The notes under the pieces were generated by a model. The model saw only the letters and a program-made list of their open reading frames with translations, searched no databases and had not been told where the DNA came from. A DNA stretch of 22,682 bases from Streptomyces sp. NRRL B-1347. GTDB taxonomy: Bacteria; Actinomycetota; Actinomycetes; Streptomycetales; Streptomycetaceae. Within the stretch, counting starts at the first letter, position 1, and each line of letters opens with the position of its first letter. The translations under genes were made by a program, and so were the position numbers. The stretch covers positions 1 through 22,682 of the forward strand of contig NZ_JOJM01000092.1 of NCBI RefSeq assembly GCF_000720325.1. The letters are read 5' to 3'. Below, piece by piece: positions 14,936 to 22,682 of this stretch.

Positions 14936-15093
14936 TCTCCGATAAGGGCCGCCGGAACCACAGTTGAGGACCCTCGCGCGCGCGTGCCGGACGGGTGCCG
15001 GAGGGCGCCTTGTGGACGGCCCACCACCCGCGGGGCGCGCGGGCGGCGAGCGACGGGGCGCGCGTGTGGGCCGCCCACCACCGGGCCCCCAGG

Positions 15094-17055
15094 TCAGTCG
15101 TCCAGGGCCCGCGCGGTGCGCCGCAGGCCGAGCGCGAGCTGGACCTCCAGGGCGCGTGCGGGCTCCTGCCAGGCGGTGCCGAGGAGCGAAGCGACCCGTT
15201 CGAGGCGGCGTACGACGGTATTGGTGTGGACGTGCAACCGCTCGGCGGTGCCCTTCAGTTCGGCCCCTGAGGCGAAGTACGCCTCCAGGGTCTCCAGCAG
15301 GCCCGTGGAGCGGCGTTCGTCGTGGTCCAGGACGGGGCCGAGGACGGAGCGGACGTAGCCGGGCACGTCGCGCTCCTGGGACAACAGCACGCCGAGGAAG
15401 CCGAGTTCGTCGGCGCACGCGCCCTGCCCGCTCCGGCCGAGCGCGGTCAGCGCGTCCACGCAGCGCACCGCCTCCCGGAAGGCGCCCCGCAGCCCGCCGG
15501 TCCCGCTGACCACCCCGCCCTCCAGACGGATGTCGGCGGCACCGGTCGTCACCGGCGTCCCGAGCGCCTCGGTGAGCCGGTGCGCCACGTCGCGCGCCGC
15601 CTTGCCCGCCCCCGAGCCCGGGACGGCGAGGACCAGCGTCTGGTCCCGGACGGTGGCCATGCCCCCGGCCCGCGTGGTGTGGTTGACCGCCCACATCAGG
15701 GACCGTTCGAGCCGCCCCTCCCGGTCGCCGTCGGGCCGGGCCGCGAGCAGCAGCCAGTCGCCGTCGGGCGCGAGCCCGAGGTGCACGGCCCGGGCCCGCG
15801 CCAGCCGCTCCTCCGCGGGCGTGGCGGCGGCCAGCAGGTCGTACAGCAGCCTGCCGCGCGCCTGGTGTCCGGCCTCGCGCGAGGTGCGGCACAGCAGCAT
15901 CTGGAAGTCGGCCGCCAGGGAGAACTGCCGCAGCAGCGCGACCCGCCGCTCCTCTGCGGGGCCGTCGGCGGGTGCCTCGCCCGGGCGCACGACGACGAAC
16001 CCGCAGCCGTCCTGCCCGGGGATCCGCCCCACCCAGGAGACCCAGCAGCCGGAGCCGTCCTGCACCGCCGTGCCGGACTCGCGGGCCCGCTCCACCGACC
16101 GCGACCACTCCGCCGTCGCGATCCCGGACGCGCCGCCGGGGCCCGCGTCGCCCACCGGCCGGTACTCGTCGGTGAGGATCCGCACGGAGCCGTCGAAGAG
16201 CTCGGCCCCCAGCTCGGCGAGGCCCTGGGCGTCGCTCTCCAGGGCCGTCTCCGTCATCCGCCGCTGCGCCGACACCACCGCGCGCAGGGAGTCGGCGGAC
16301 CGGAGCGCGGCGCCGTACCGCTCCTGGCTCTCCAGCAGCTCGGCAGCCGTACGTTCCAACTGGTGCGCCGTGTCGATGGCGATGGCCGCGATGTCCCCGA
16401 GCGAGGACAGCAGGGCGACCTCGTCCGGGGTGAAGTGGCGCACGCTGCGGGCGGTGCCGTACAGCACCCCGACGCTGGCGCAGCCCCGCAGCAGCGGAAC
16501 GGCAAGGACCGCCCGCGTCCCCTCGGCGCGCACCGCCTCGTCGATCTCCGCCTCGTGCGGGAAGCGGTCGTCCGCCAGATAGTCCGGGGTCCAGAACGGC
16601 GCGAGCCGGCTGCGGATCACTCCGCCCACGCCCGGCCCCCCGGCGGGGATCCGCAGCCCGACGACGAGCGTGGTCACCGCGCCGTCGGCGACCCGGGCAC
16701 GCGAGTCGCCGGAGTCCGGGCAGGGCAGGCTGACGTAGGCCATGTCGAGCCCGAGCAGCAGCCGGGCGCGCCGGCACAGGATGCGCAGCTGCTCGTCCAG
16801 GTCGTGCACCTGGGTGAGATCGCGCAGGGCGTCGACGAGCGCCGCCATCCCCGCGGCCCGCTGCTGCTGGGCCTCCGCCTGGCCCCGCGCCCGGAGCGCG
16901 AGCTCCACGGCCTCCGGAAGCTCGGCCCCCTCCGCCAGCTCCTCGAAGGCCTCCCGGGGCGCGTTCCCCGCGAGCAGCCGCAGACAGCGCACCGCGAGGT
17001 CACCGCCCCCGGAACCCTCCGCGCCGCCCCCGGCCTTCCGTACCCCACCCACCAT
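15094..17055 (-). CDS. GAF-domain PucR/CdaR-type transcriptional regulator
   Basis: A protein of about 653 residues. A GAF domain occupies about 70-235 (VDALRDLTQVHDLDEQLRIL to DIAAIAIDTAHQLE), followed by a helical linker, a CdaR GGDEF-like middle (about 400-530, DGDWLLLAARPDGDREGRLE to VVSGTGGLRGAFREAV) and the PucR C-terminal helix-turn-helix (about 580-640), whose core is SGAELKGTAERLHVHTNTVV then RRLERVASLLG. Relatives control purine, sugar-acid or aromatic/nitrogen catabolism; the ligand of the GAF domain is unknown. The frame is open to a GTG at 17133, but I prefer the ATG at 17055, 11 nt after GGGGAG; support is moderate. A TACAGT -10-like hexamer lies upstream on the minus strand (17100-17095). 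The downstream VOC and amidase genes are the nearest possible targets. Confidence 0.9.
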   Translation of the reverse strand: MVGGVRKAGGGAEGSGGGDLAVRCLRLLAGNAPREAFEELAEGAELPEAVELALRARGQAEAQQQRAAGMAALVDALRDLTQVHDLDEQLRILCRRARLLLGLDMAYVSLPCPDSGDSRARVADGAVTTLVVGLRIPAGGPGVGGVIRSRLAPFWTPDYLADDRFPHEAEIDEAVRAEGTRAVLAVPLLRGCASVGVLYGTARSVRHFTPDEVALLSSLGDIAAIAIDTAHQLERTAAELLESQERYGAALRSADSLRAVVSAQRRMTETALESDAQGLAELGAELFDGSVRILTDEYRPVGDAGPGGASGIATAEWSRSVERARESGTAVQDGSGCWVSWVGRIPGQDGCGFVVVRPGEAPADGPAEERRVALLRQFSLAADFQMLLCRTSREAGHQARGRLLYDLLAAATPAEERLARARAVHLGLAPDGDWLLLAARPDGDREGRLERSLMWAVNHTTRAGGMATVRDQTLVLAVPGSGAGKAARDVAHRLTEALGTPVTTGAADIRLEGGVVSGTGGLRGAFREAVRCVDALTALGRSGQGACADELGFLGVLLSQERDVPGYVRSVLGPVLDHDERRSTGLLETLEAYFASGAELKGTAERLHVHTNTVVRRLERVASLLGTAWQEPARALEVQLALGLRRTARALDD

Positions 17056-17176
17056 GCGCCCGACCACTCCCCAGAGCCGCCTCCAGAACGCACAACTGTA
17101 CGGAAACGGCCCGGCACACTCCGAAGAGCACACCGGGCCGCGGGGGTCCGACCGTCGGGGGCCGACGTCAGGGACC

Positions 17177-17196
17177 GACCGTCGGGACCGACGGTC
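17177..17196. terminator. Palindrome downstream of ychF
   Basis: GACCGTCGG (17177-17185), two bases, CCGACGGTC (17188-17196): perfect 9-bp arms. On the minus strand it begins 25 nt after the ychF stop, so it is a likely terminator. A partial copy, CCGACCGTCGGG, occurs at 17148-17159 and again at 17175-17186, and a TCTGAC/GTCAGA pair (17202-17207, 17221-17226) overlaps the ychF stop. A protein-binding role cannot be excluded, because the site lies upstream of the PucR-type gene. Confidence 0.6.
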
Positions 17197-17221
17197 AAGG
17201 ATCTGACCGCCGGACGGAACG

Positions 17222-18310
<1,089 letters not shown>

Positions 18311-18475
18311 GTTGCGACTTCCCGTACGTGAGGAGTGGGGACTTGGCTGGGGCTGTGTGAGGGCCGCGTGGGCGGGACCGGCCGCCGCGCTCGCGCCGTC
18401 CCCGTCGTCCGGGGTCTCGTCCGGGGCCCGCGGTGGTCCCTCACCGGCCCCGCACTGCCTGGGGCACGATCCACC

Positions 18476-18481
18476 AGTCTA
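18476..18481 (-). promoter_or_regulatory. Candidate ychF -10 box (TAGACT)
   Basis: TAGACT on the minus strand (18481-18476) fits the vegetative -10 pattern, in the sequence CCGTAGACTGGTGG. It would give a leader of about 160 nt. No convincing -35 is visible. The rest of 18311-18601 is GC-rich and has no gene. Confidence 0.35.
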
Positions 18482-18589
18482 CGGTGTGCCGCGCCCCGTG
18501 CCCCGCCCGCGTACCGCCCGGGCGTCGAACGCCGGACCAAGGTCGGCCAAAATGCGTGTCCCAGTCCCGGTTCCGCCCCCGGCGCGACC

Positions 18590-18595
18590 TAGGTT
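18590..18595 (+). promoter_or_regulatory. Candidate -10 box (TAGGTT) for a leaderless transcript
   Basis: TAGGTT at 18590-18595 fits TANNNT and ends 6 nt before the GTG at 18602, which itself has no Shine-Dalgarno. Transcription would start at the first base of the start codon. A -35 element is not obvious. Confidence 0.5.
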
Positions 18596-18601
18596 GGTGC
18601 G

Positions 18602-19255
18602 GTGGAGCAACACAGGACCCGTCCCCCGCGCGCCAGGCCGCGCCCCGCCGCGCCCCTGCCCGGGCAGGGCAGCCCCACCGGCCCCACCGGCTCCACGGAG
18701 TCGGCGACGGTCTACCGGGCCGCCTCCCGGGCGCCCGGCGGCCCCTCGTCCCCGCTCACCCGCGTCCTGCGCAGGACCCCGGTGTACCGCGCCCTGAACC
18801 GGATGCCGCTGTACCGCAAGCTGCGCCGGATGCCGAACCCGCGCCTGACCGGCCTCGGCAGCGGCCTGTTCGCGGCCGTCGTCATGCTGCTGCTCGCGTG
18901 CCTGCTCCGGCTGCTCTTCGGCGGCTCGCTGGTCGCGTACGGAGTGCTGTTCCTGCCGGTCAGCGCGCTCACCGCGCTGTGGGTGCGGCCCGCCGACCTG
19001 GTCACCGCGCCCGTCGCCGTGCCGATCGCCTTCGCGGCCGGGGTGCTGCCCATCGCCGAGGGCGCGGGCGGCTTCGGCGGCCAGTTCATGGGCCTGCTCA
19101 CCTCGCTGGCCCTGCACGCGGGCTGGCTGTACGGCGGCACGCTGGTAGCCGGGGTGATCGTGACCGTACGAAAGCTGCGCCTGATGGGGCGCCGCCGGGC
19201 GCAGCGCAACGGGCAGCGCCCGCCGCGCCCGGTCCGCCGCGTACCGGCGTCGTAG
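18602..19255 (+). CDS. DUF6542-like membrane protein
   Basis: A 217-residue protein of unknown function. Residues 1-80 are basic and Pro/Arg-rich with a repeated pattern (TPVYRALNRMPLYRKLRRMP at 59-78) and are probably cytoplasmic. Residues about 85-190 contain four hydrophobic segments (GLFAAVVMLLLACLLRLLF, AYGVLFLPVSALTALWV, TAPVAVPIAFAAGVLPIA, and LHAGWLYGGTLVAGVIVTV). The tail after 190 is again Arg-rich. It matches what I remember of streptomycete DUF6542 proteins, and it lies between ychF and ppgK-ispH as expected there. The GTG at 18602 was chosen because of the TAGGTT box 6 nt upstream. No catalytic motif is visible. Confidence 0.85.
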   Translation: MEQHRTRPPRARPRPAAPLPGQGSPTGPTGSTESATVYRAASRAPGGPSSPLTRVLRRTPVYRALNRMPLYRKLRRMPNPRLTGLGSGLFAAVVMLLLACLLRLLFGGSLVAYGVLFLPVSALTALWVRPADLVTAPVAVPIAFAAGVLPIAEGAGGFGGQFMGLLTSLALHAGWLYGGTLVAGVIVTVRKLRLMGRRRAQRNGQRPPRPVRRVPAS

Positions 19256-19264
19256 CGTCGCAAC

Positions 19265-19307
19265 GGGACAGAACGCCGGGTGGGACAGAATCAGCCCGTC
19301 CGGCGTT
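19265..19307. terminator. Hairpin in a second Streptomyces-type dispersed repeat
   Basis: The left arm (19272-19284, AACGCCGGGTGGG) pairs with the right arm (19295-19307, CCCGTCCGGCGTT) over 13 bp with two G-U pairs and a 10-nt loop. GGGACAGAA occurs twice (19265-19273, 19282-19290). The right arm and what follows (CAGCCCGTCCGGCGTTTGAG) match an intergenic repeat I recall as common across Streptomyces. It sits between the convergent ends of the DUF6542-like gene and ppgK and is a likely bidirectional terminator. Confidence 0.75.
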
Positions 19308-19363
19308 TGAGGACGAGCGCGCAGCGCGACAAAGGCCCCAGCGGGCGCGGGCCCAGGCCCGCC

Positions 19364-20104
19364 CTAGTCCCCGGCGGCAGCCATCGCGGCACCCACGATC
19401 CCGGCGTTGTTCTGCAGCTTCGCCGGGATCAGCTCCGCCTCGACGCCCTTGATCAGGGGCAGGAACTTGTGGGCCTTGCGGCTGACGCCGCCGCCGATGA
19501 TGAACACCTCGGGCGAGAACAGCATCTCCACGTGCACCAGGTACTTCTGCACCCGGCGCGCCCAGTGCTCCCAGGTCAGGTCCTCGTCCTCGCGGGCCTT
19601 GGACGAGGCGCGCGTCTCCGCGTCGTGGCCGTTCAGCTCCAGATGGCCGAGCTCCGTGTTCGGCACGAGGCGGCCGCCGGTGAAGACCGCGCTGCCGATG
19701 CCCGTGCCGAGGGTGAGCATGATGACCGTGCCGGTGCGGCCGCGGCCCGCGCCGAAGTGCATCTCGGCGACGCCCGCCGCGTCCGCGTCGTTCAGGACGG
19801 TGACCGGGGCCCCGCCGAGCCGCTCGGAGATCAGGCCGCGGATGTCCGTGCCGATCCAGCTCTTGTCGACGTTCGCCGCCGTGCGGGCCGTGCCGTCCGT
19901 GATGACACCGGGGAAGGTGGCCCCGACCGGGCCCGACCAGCCGAAGTGCTCGACGACCTCGCACACCCGCTCCACCACGCCCTCGGGCGTGGCCGGGTGC
20001 GGCGTCAGCACCTTGTGCCGCTCCTGTGCCAGGTCTCCGCGGTCCAGGTCCACGGGAGCGCCCTTGATCCCGGATCCGCCGATGTCCACACCGAAGATCT
20101 GCAT
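19364..20104 (-). CDS. ppgK: Polyphosphate glucokinase (ROK family)
   Basis: A 246-residue enzyme of the length typical for polyphosphate/ATP-dependent glucokinases of actinobacteria. It has the phosphate-1 motif DIGGSGIKG (7-15), the catalytic Asp106 in LNDADAAG, the phosphate-2 motif TLGTGIGSA (131-139) and GHLEL. The repressor-type ROK zinc cluster (CxCGxxGC) and helix-turn-helix are absent, as in PPGK. It phosphorylates glucose to glucose-6-phosphate using polyphosphate, usually also ATP, in the cytoplasm. The ATG at 20104 has only a weak GGGG upstream. It begins 40 nt after the ispH stop on the same strand, so it is probably the second gene of an ispH-ppgK unit. The dispersed-repeat hairpin follows it. 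Confidence 0.96.
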   Translation of the reverse strand: MQIFGVDIGGSGIKGAPVDLDRGDLAQERHKVLTPHPATPEGVVERVCEVVEHFGWSGPVGATFPGVITDGTARTAANVDKSWIGTDIRGLISERLGGAPVTVLNDADAAGVAEMHFGAGRGRTGTVIMLTLGTGIGSAVFTGGRLVPNTELGHLELNGHDAETRASSKAREDEDLTWEHWARRVQKYLVHVEMLFSPEVFIIGGGVSRKAHKFLPLIKGVEAELIPAKLQNNAGIVGAAMAAAGD

Positions 20105-20144
20105 GGCCCCACGGTACGACGCCGGACCGGCGGTGACGCGGTGG

Positions 20145-21131
20145 TCACTGCTTCCCGGACAGCTCCGCGGCCTCGGTGCGCAGGTCCCGGCGCAGCTCCT
20201 TGGGCAGCGAGAACGTGATCGACTCGTCGGCCGTCTTGACCGTCTCCACGTCCGCGTACCCGCGCTCGGCCAGCCACTCCAGGACGCCGTCCACCAGGAC
20301 GTCCGGGACGGACGCGCCCGAGGTGAGGCCGACCGTGGTCACGCCCTCCAGCCAGGCCTCGTCGATCTCGCCCGCGTTGTCCACCAGGTGCGATGCGGGC
20401 ACGCCCGCCTCCAGGGCGACCTCGACCATGCGGATCGAGTTCGAGGAGTTCTTGGAGCCGACGACGATGACGAGGTCGGCGTCCTCGGCGAGCTTCTTGA
20501 CCGCGGTCTGGCGGTTCTGCGTGGCGTAGCAGATGTCGTCGCTGGGCGGCGAGAGCAGGTTCGGGAACTTGTTCTTCAGGGCGCCGACCGTCTCCATCGT
20601 CTCGTCGACGGAGAGCGTGGTCTGGGAGAGCCAGACGACCCGGTCGGGGTCGCGGACCTCGACGTTCGCGACGTCGTCCGGGCCGTCGACCAGCGTGATG
20701 TGGTCGGGGGCCTCGCCCGACGTGCCGATGACCTCCTCGTGCCCCTCGTGGCCGATCAGGAGGATGTCGAAGTCCTCCTTGGCGAACCGGACCGCTTCCT
20801 TGTGGACCTTGGTCACAAGGGGGCAGGTGGCGTCGATCGTGGCGAGCTTCCGCTCGGCGGCCTCCTGGTGCACGGTCGGGGCGACGCCGTGCGCGGAGAA
20901 CATCACGATGGAGCCCTCGGGCACCTCGTCCACCTGGTCGACGAAGATCGCGCCCTTCTTCTCCAAGGTCTGCACGACGTACTTGTTGTGGACGATCTCG
21001 TGGCGGACGTAGATCGGGGCCCCGTACTGCTCCAGGGCCTTCTCGACGGCGATCACGGCACGGTCCACACCCGCGCAGTAGCCACGGGGAGCGGCGAGCA
21101 GGACACGGCGGGAGCCAGGCGTTGCAGTCAT
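20145..21131 (-). CDS. ispH: 4-hydroxy-3-methylbut-2-enyl diphosphate reductase (IspH/LytB)
   Basis: A 328-residue [4Fe-4S] enzyme, the last step of the MEP pathway, making IPP and DMAPP. Cluster ligands are Cys19 (GYCAGVDRA), Cys103 ([12 protein letters not shown]) and Cys201 ([11 protein letters not shown]). Substrate-binding residues of the family are present: His in RHEIVHN, His in [13 protein letters not shown] with the catalytic Glu, QTTLS and the NSSNS phosphate clamp. I prefer the ATG at 21131 because a TACGAT -10 (21144-21139) with TTGACC upstream would start the transcript near it; an ATG three codons earlier (21140) lies inside that -10 region. No Shine-Dalgarno is visible for either. 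The gene is divergent from the permease. Confidence 0.97.
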   Translation of the reverse strand: MTATPGSRRVLLAAPRGYCAGVDRAVIAVEKALEQYGAPIYVRHEIVHNKYVVQTLEKKGAIFVDQVDEVPEGSIVMFSAHGVAPTVHQEAAERKLATIDATCPLVTKVHKEAVRFAKEDFDILLIGHEGHEEVIGTSGEAPDHITLVDGPDDVANVEVRDPDRVVWLSQTTLSVDETMETVGALKNKFPNLLSPPSDDICYATQNRQTAVKKLAEDADLVIVVGSKNSSNSIRMVEVALEAGVPASHLVDNAGEIDEAWLEGVTTVGLTSGASVPDVLVDGVLEWLAERGYADVETVKTADESITFSLPKELRRDLRTEAAELSGKQ

Positions 21132-21138
21132 ACAGCCC

Positions 21139-21165
21139 ATCGTAAGGCCGCGTACGAGAGGTCAA
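21139..21165 (-). promoter_or_regulatory. Candidate ispH promoter
   Basis: On the minus strand TTGACC (21165-21160) and TACGAT (21144-21139) are separated by 15 nt, slightly short. The -10 ends 7 nt before the ATG at 21131, which suggests a leaderless or very short-leader mRNA. Confidence 0.5.
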
Positions 21166-21229
21166 AGATCGCCTGTGTGGGGAGACTGGGAGCCAAGTGT
21201 GCGATCAGCGTCAGGCACCCGGAGGCACG

Positions 21230-22627
21230 ATGTCCGCCCACAGCACGAATGCGCACCCGCCGTCCGACGGGGGCCAGGGGTCCGCCGCGACCGCGACGGA
21301 GGGCGAGGGGCTGCGGCGCAGCCTCGGCTTCCGCGACCTCGTCGTCTACGGGCTCCTGTTCATCGCCCCCATGGCGCCCGTCGGCGTCTTCGGGACCCTG
21401 GACGCCAAGTCGCACGGCGCGGTGGCACTGGTGTACGTCGTGGCGACGATCGCCATGGCGTTCACCGCTTTCAGCTACGCGCAGATGGTGCGCGTGGTGC
21501 CCCAGGCGGGCTCGGTCTTCACGTACGCGCGCGTGGGTCTCGGCAACGGCGCGGGGTTCGTCGCGGGCTGGATGGCGATGCTGGACTACCTGCTGATCCC
21601 GGCCGTGGCGTACCTCTTCTCCGGGATCGCCATGCACGAGCTGGTGCCGGAGGTGTCCCGGTGGGTGTGGACGGCGATCGCGGTGGTCGTGACGACCGCC
21701 CTGAACCTGTGGGGCGTGCGTCCGGCGGCGCGGGTCGGCTTCGCGATCCTCGCCATGGAGATCGTGGTCCTGGTGGTGTTCGTGGTGTCCGCGATCGTGG
21801 TCCTCGCGCGCGACGGCGCGGAGCGGGGCTGGCTGTCCCCCCTTTCGGGCGACGGTACGCAGGGCGCGTTCGCGCTCTCCGCCGTGGTGGGCGCGGTGTC
21901 CGTGGCGGTCCTGTCCTACCTGGGCTTCGACGCGATCGCCTCGTTCGCGGAGGAGGTCACGGGGGGCTCGGCGAAGGTGGCGCGGGCGGTCCTGTTCTGC
22001 CTGGCCGTGACGGGCGTCCTGTTCGTGGCGCAGACGTATCTGGCGGCGCTCCTGACCCCGGTGTCCTCCGCCGACCTGGCCGCGAACCCCGGCAAGCAGG
22101 ACGCCGCCTTCTACTCCGCCGTGGACGCCTCCGTCGGCTCCTGGCTGCACGACCTGGTGGCGGTGAGCAAGGCCGTCGGCGCGGCGTTCGCGGCCCTCGC
22201 CGGGCAGGCGGCGGCGGGCCGGCTGCTCTTCGCGATGAGCCGCGGGCGGCGCCTCCCCCGGCTCCTGTCCCGTACGGAGTCCGGCACGCCGCGCGTGGCG
22301 CTGCTGTGCGCGGCGACGGTGACGCTGATCGCGGCGGTGTGGGCCGCGCGCCGCGACGACGGCATGAATCACCTGGTCTCGGTGGTCGACATCGGCGCCC
22401 TGACGGCCTTCGCCCTGCTGCACGCGAGCGTGGTCGGCTGGTTCGTGGTGCGGCGCCGGGGCGGCCAGGTGAGCTGGTGGCGGCACCTCCTCGTCCCCGT
22501 CCTCGGCACGGCGATCGTCATCGCGGTCATCACGGAGGCGTCGGGCTCCGCGCAGGTGGTGGGCGCGATCTGGCTGGCGGCGGGGTTGGTGGTGCTGGCG
22601 GTACAGGGCGTGCGGAGGGGGGCGTAG
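21230..22627 (+). CDS. APC-superfamily amino acid permease
   Basis: A 465-residue integral membrane protein. After a hydrophilic 34-residue N-terminus, [20 protein letters not shown] with PMAPVGVFG marks the unwound first helix typical of the amino acid-polyamine-organocation superfamily. About 12 hydrophobic segments follow, with [20 protein letters not shown] (helix 3), [15 protein letters not shown] (helix 6, a well-conserved APC motif) and [14 protein letters not shown] (helix 8/loop). It would import an amino acid or polyamine with protons; the substrate is not readable. The ATG at 21230 has GGAGG only 4 nt upstream, close but usable; an ATG at 21197 lacks support. It is divergent from ispH across 98 nt, with no functional link evident. 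Confidence 0.92.
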   Translation: MSAHSTNAHPPSDGGQGSAATATEGEGLRRSLGFRDLVVYGLLFIAPMAPVGVFGTLDAKSHGAVALVYVVATIAMAFTAFSYAQMVRVVPQAGSVFTYARVGLGNGAGFVAGWMAMLDYLLIPAVAYLFSGIAMHELVPEVSRWVWTAIAVVVTTALNLWGVRPAARVGFAILAMEIVVLVVFVVSAIVVLARDGAERGWLSPLSGDGTQGAFALSAVVGAVSVAVLSYLGFDAIASFAEEVTGGSAKVARAVLFCLAVTGVLFVAQTYLAALLTPVSSADLAANPGKQDAAFYSAVDASVGSWLHDLVAVSKAVGAAFAALAGQAAAGRLLFAMSRGRRLPRLLSRTESGTPRVALLCAATVTLIAAVWAARRDDGMNHLVSVVDIGALTAFALLHASVVGWFVVRRRGGQVSWWRHLLVPVLGTAIVIAVITEASGSAQVVGAIWLAAGLVVLAVQGVRRGA

Positions 22628-22642
22628 CGCCGCGGAGCGGCG
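22628..22642. terminator. Hairpin directly after the permease stop
   Basis: CGCCGC (22628-22633), loop GGA, GCGGCG (22637-22642), starting at the base after the TAG. Short but perfect; no T-tract. The last 40 nt of the window show nothing else. Confidence 0.45.
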
Positions 22643-22682
22643 GAGATCCGGCCCGGGCTGGGCAAGGCCGGGGAGCCACGGG

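Overview
The window is a very GC-rich actinobacterial chromosome segment, almost certainly from a Streptomyces. Three things point there: strong third-position G/C in every real gene; the run ispH - ppgK - DUF6542-like gene - ychF, which I recall as a conserved streptomycete neighbourhood; and two palindromic intergenic repeats that I recall as widespread in Streptomyces genomes. The first 43 bases are not biological. They are an Illumina Nextera i5 index followed by the Read 1 transposase adapter, so genomic sequence starts at about base 44 and the window begins at an assembly end.

Layout. 125-838 (+) is PspA/IM30. 1042-5582 (-) holds a large PAS-PAS-GAF-PP2C-HATPase regulator (SpoIIE/RsbU type), a stand-alone HATPase of the anti-sigma kinase type that resembles the large protein's C-terminal domain, a Nudix hydrolase and a 60-residue SPOR-like protein. 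6011-9958 (-) holds a GntR/UTRA repressor, a membrane-anchored alpha/beta hydrolase and a secreted subtilisin with a C-terminal P domain. 10343-12895 is a divergent MarR / nitroreductase-MFS cassette with matching palindromes in the shared promoter region. 12949-17055 (-) holds an amidase, a VOC-fold protein and a GAF-PucR regulator. 17222-22627 is the housekeeping end: ychF (-), DUF6542-like membrane protein (+), ppgK and ispH (-), and a divergent APC-type permease (+).

How the genes work together. The two HATPase genes and the PP2C protein have the parts of a partner-switching stress circuit, although no anti-sigma antagonist or sigma factor is in view. MarR probably represses itself and the nitroreductase-efflux pair. 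The VOC and amidase genes are 41 nt apart and probably co-transcribed. ispH and ppgK are 40 nt apart on the same strand. Strong GC hairpins lie between several transcription units and are the likely terminators.

I found no CRISPR array, RNA gene, insertion sequence, phage module or biosynthetic cluster, and nothing I can defend as a wholly new system. The most useful observations are the adapter contamination, the MarR operator pair, the paralogous HATPase domain next to its multidomain relative, and the candidate leaderless starts.
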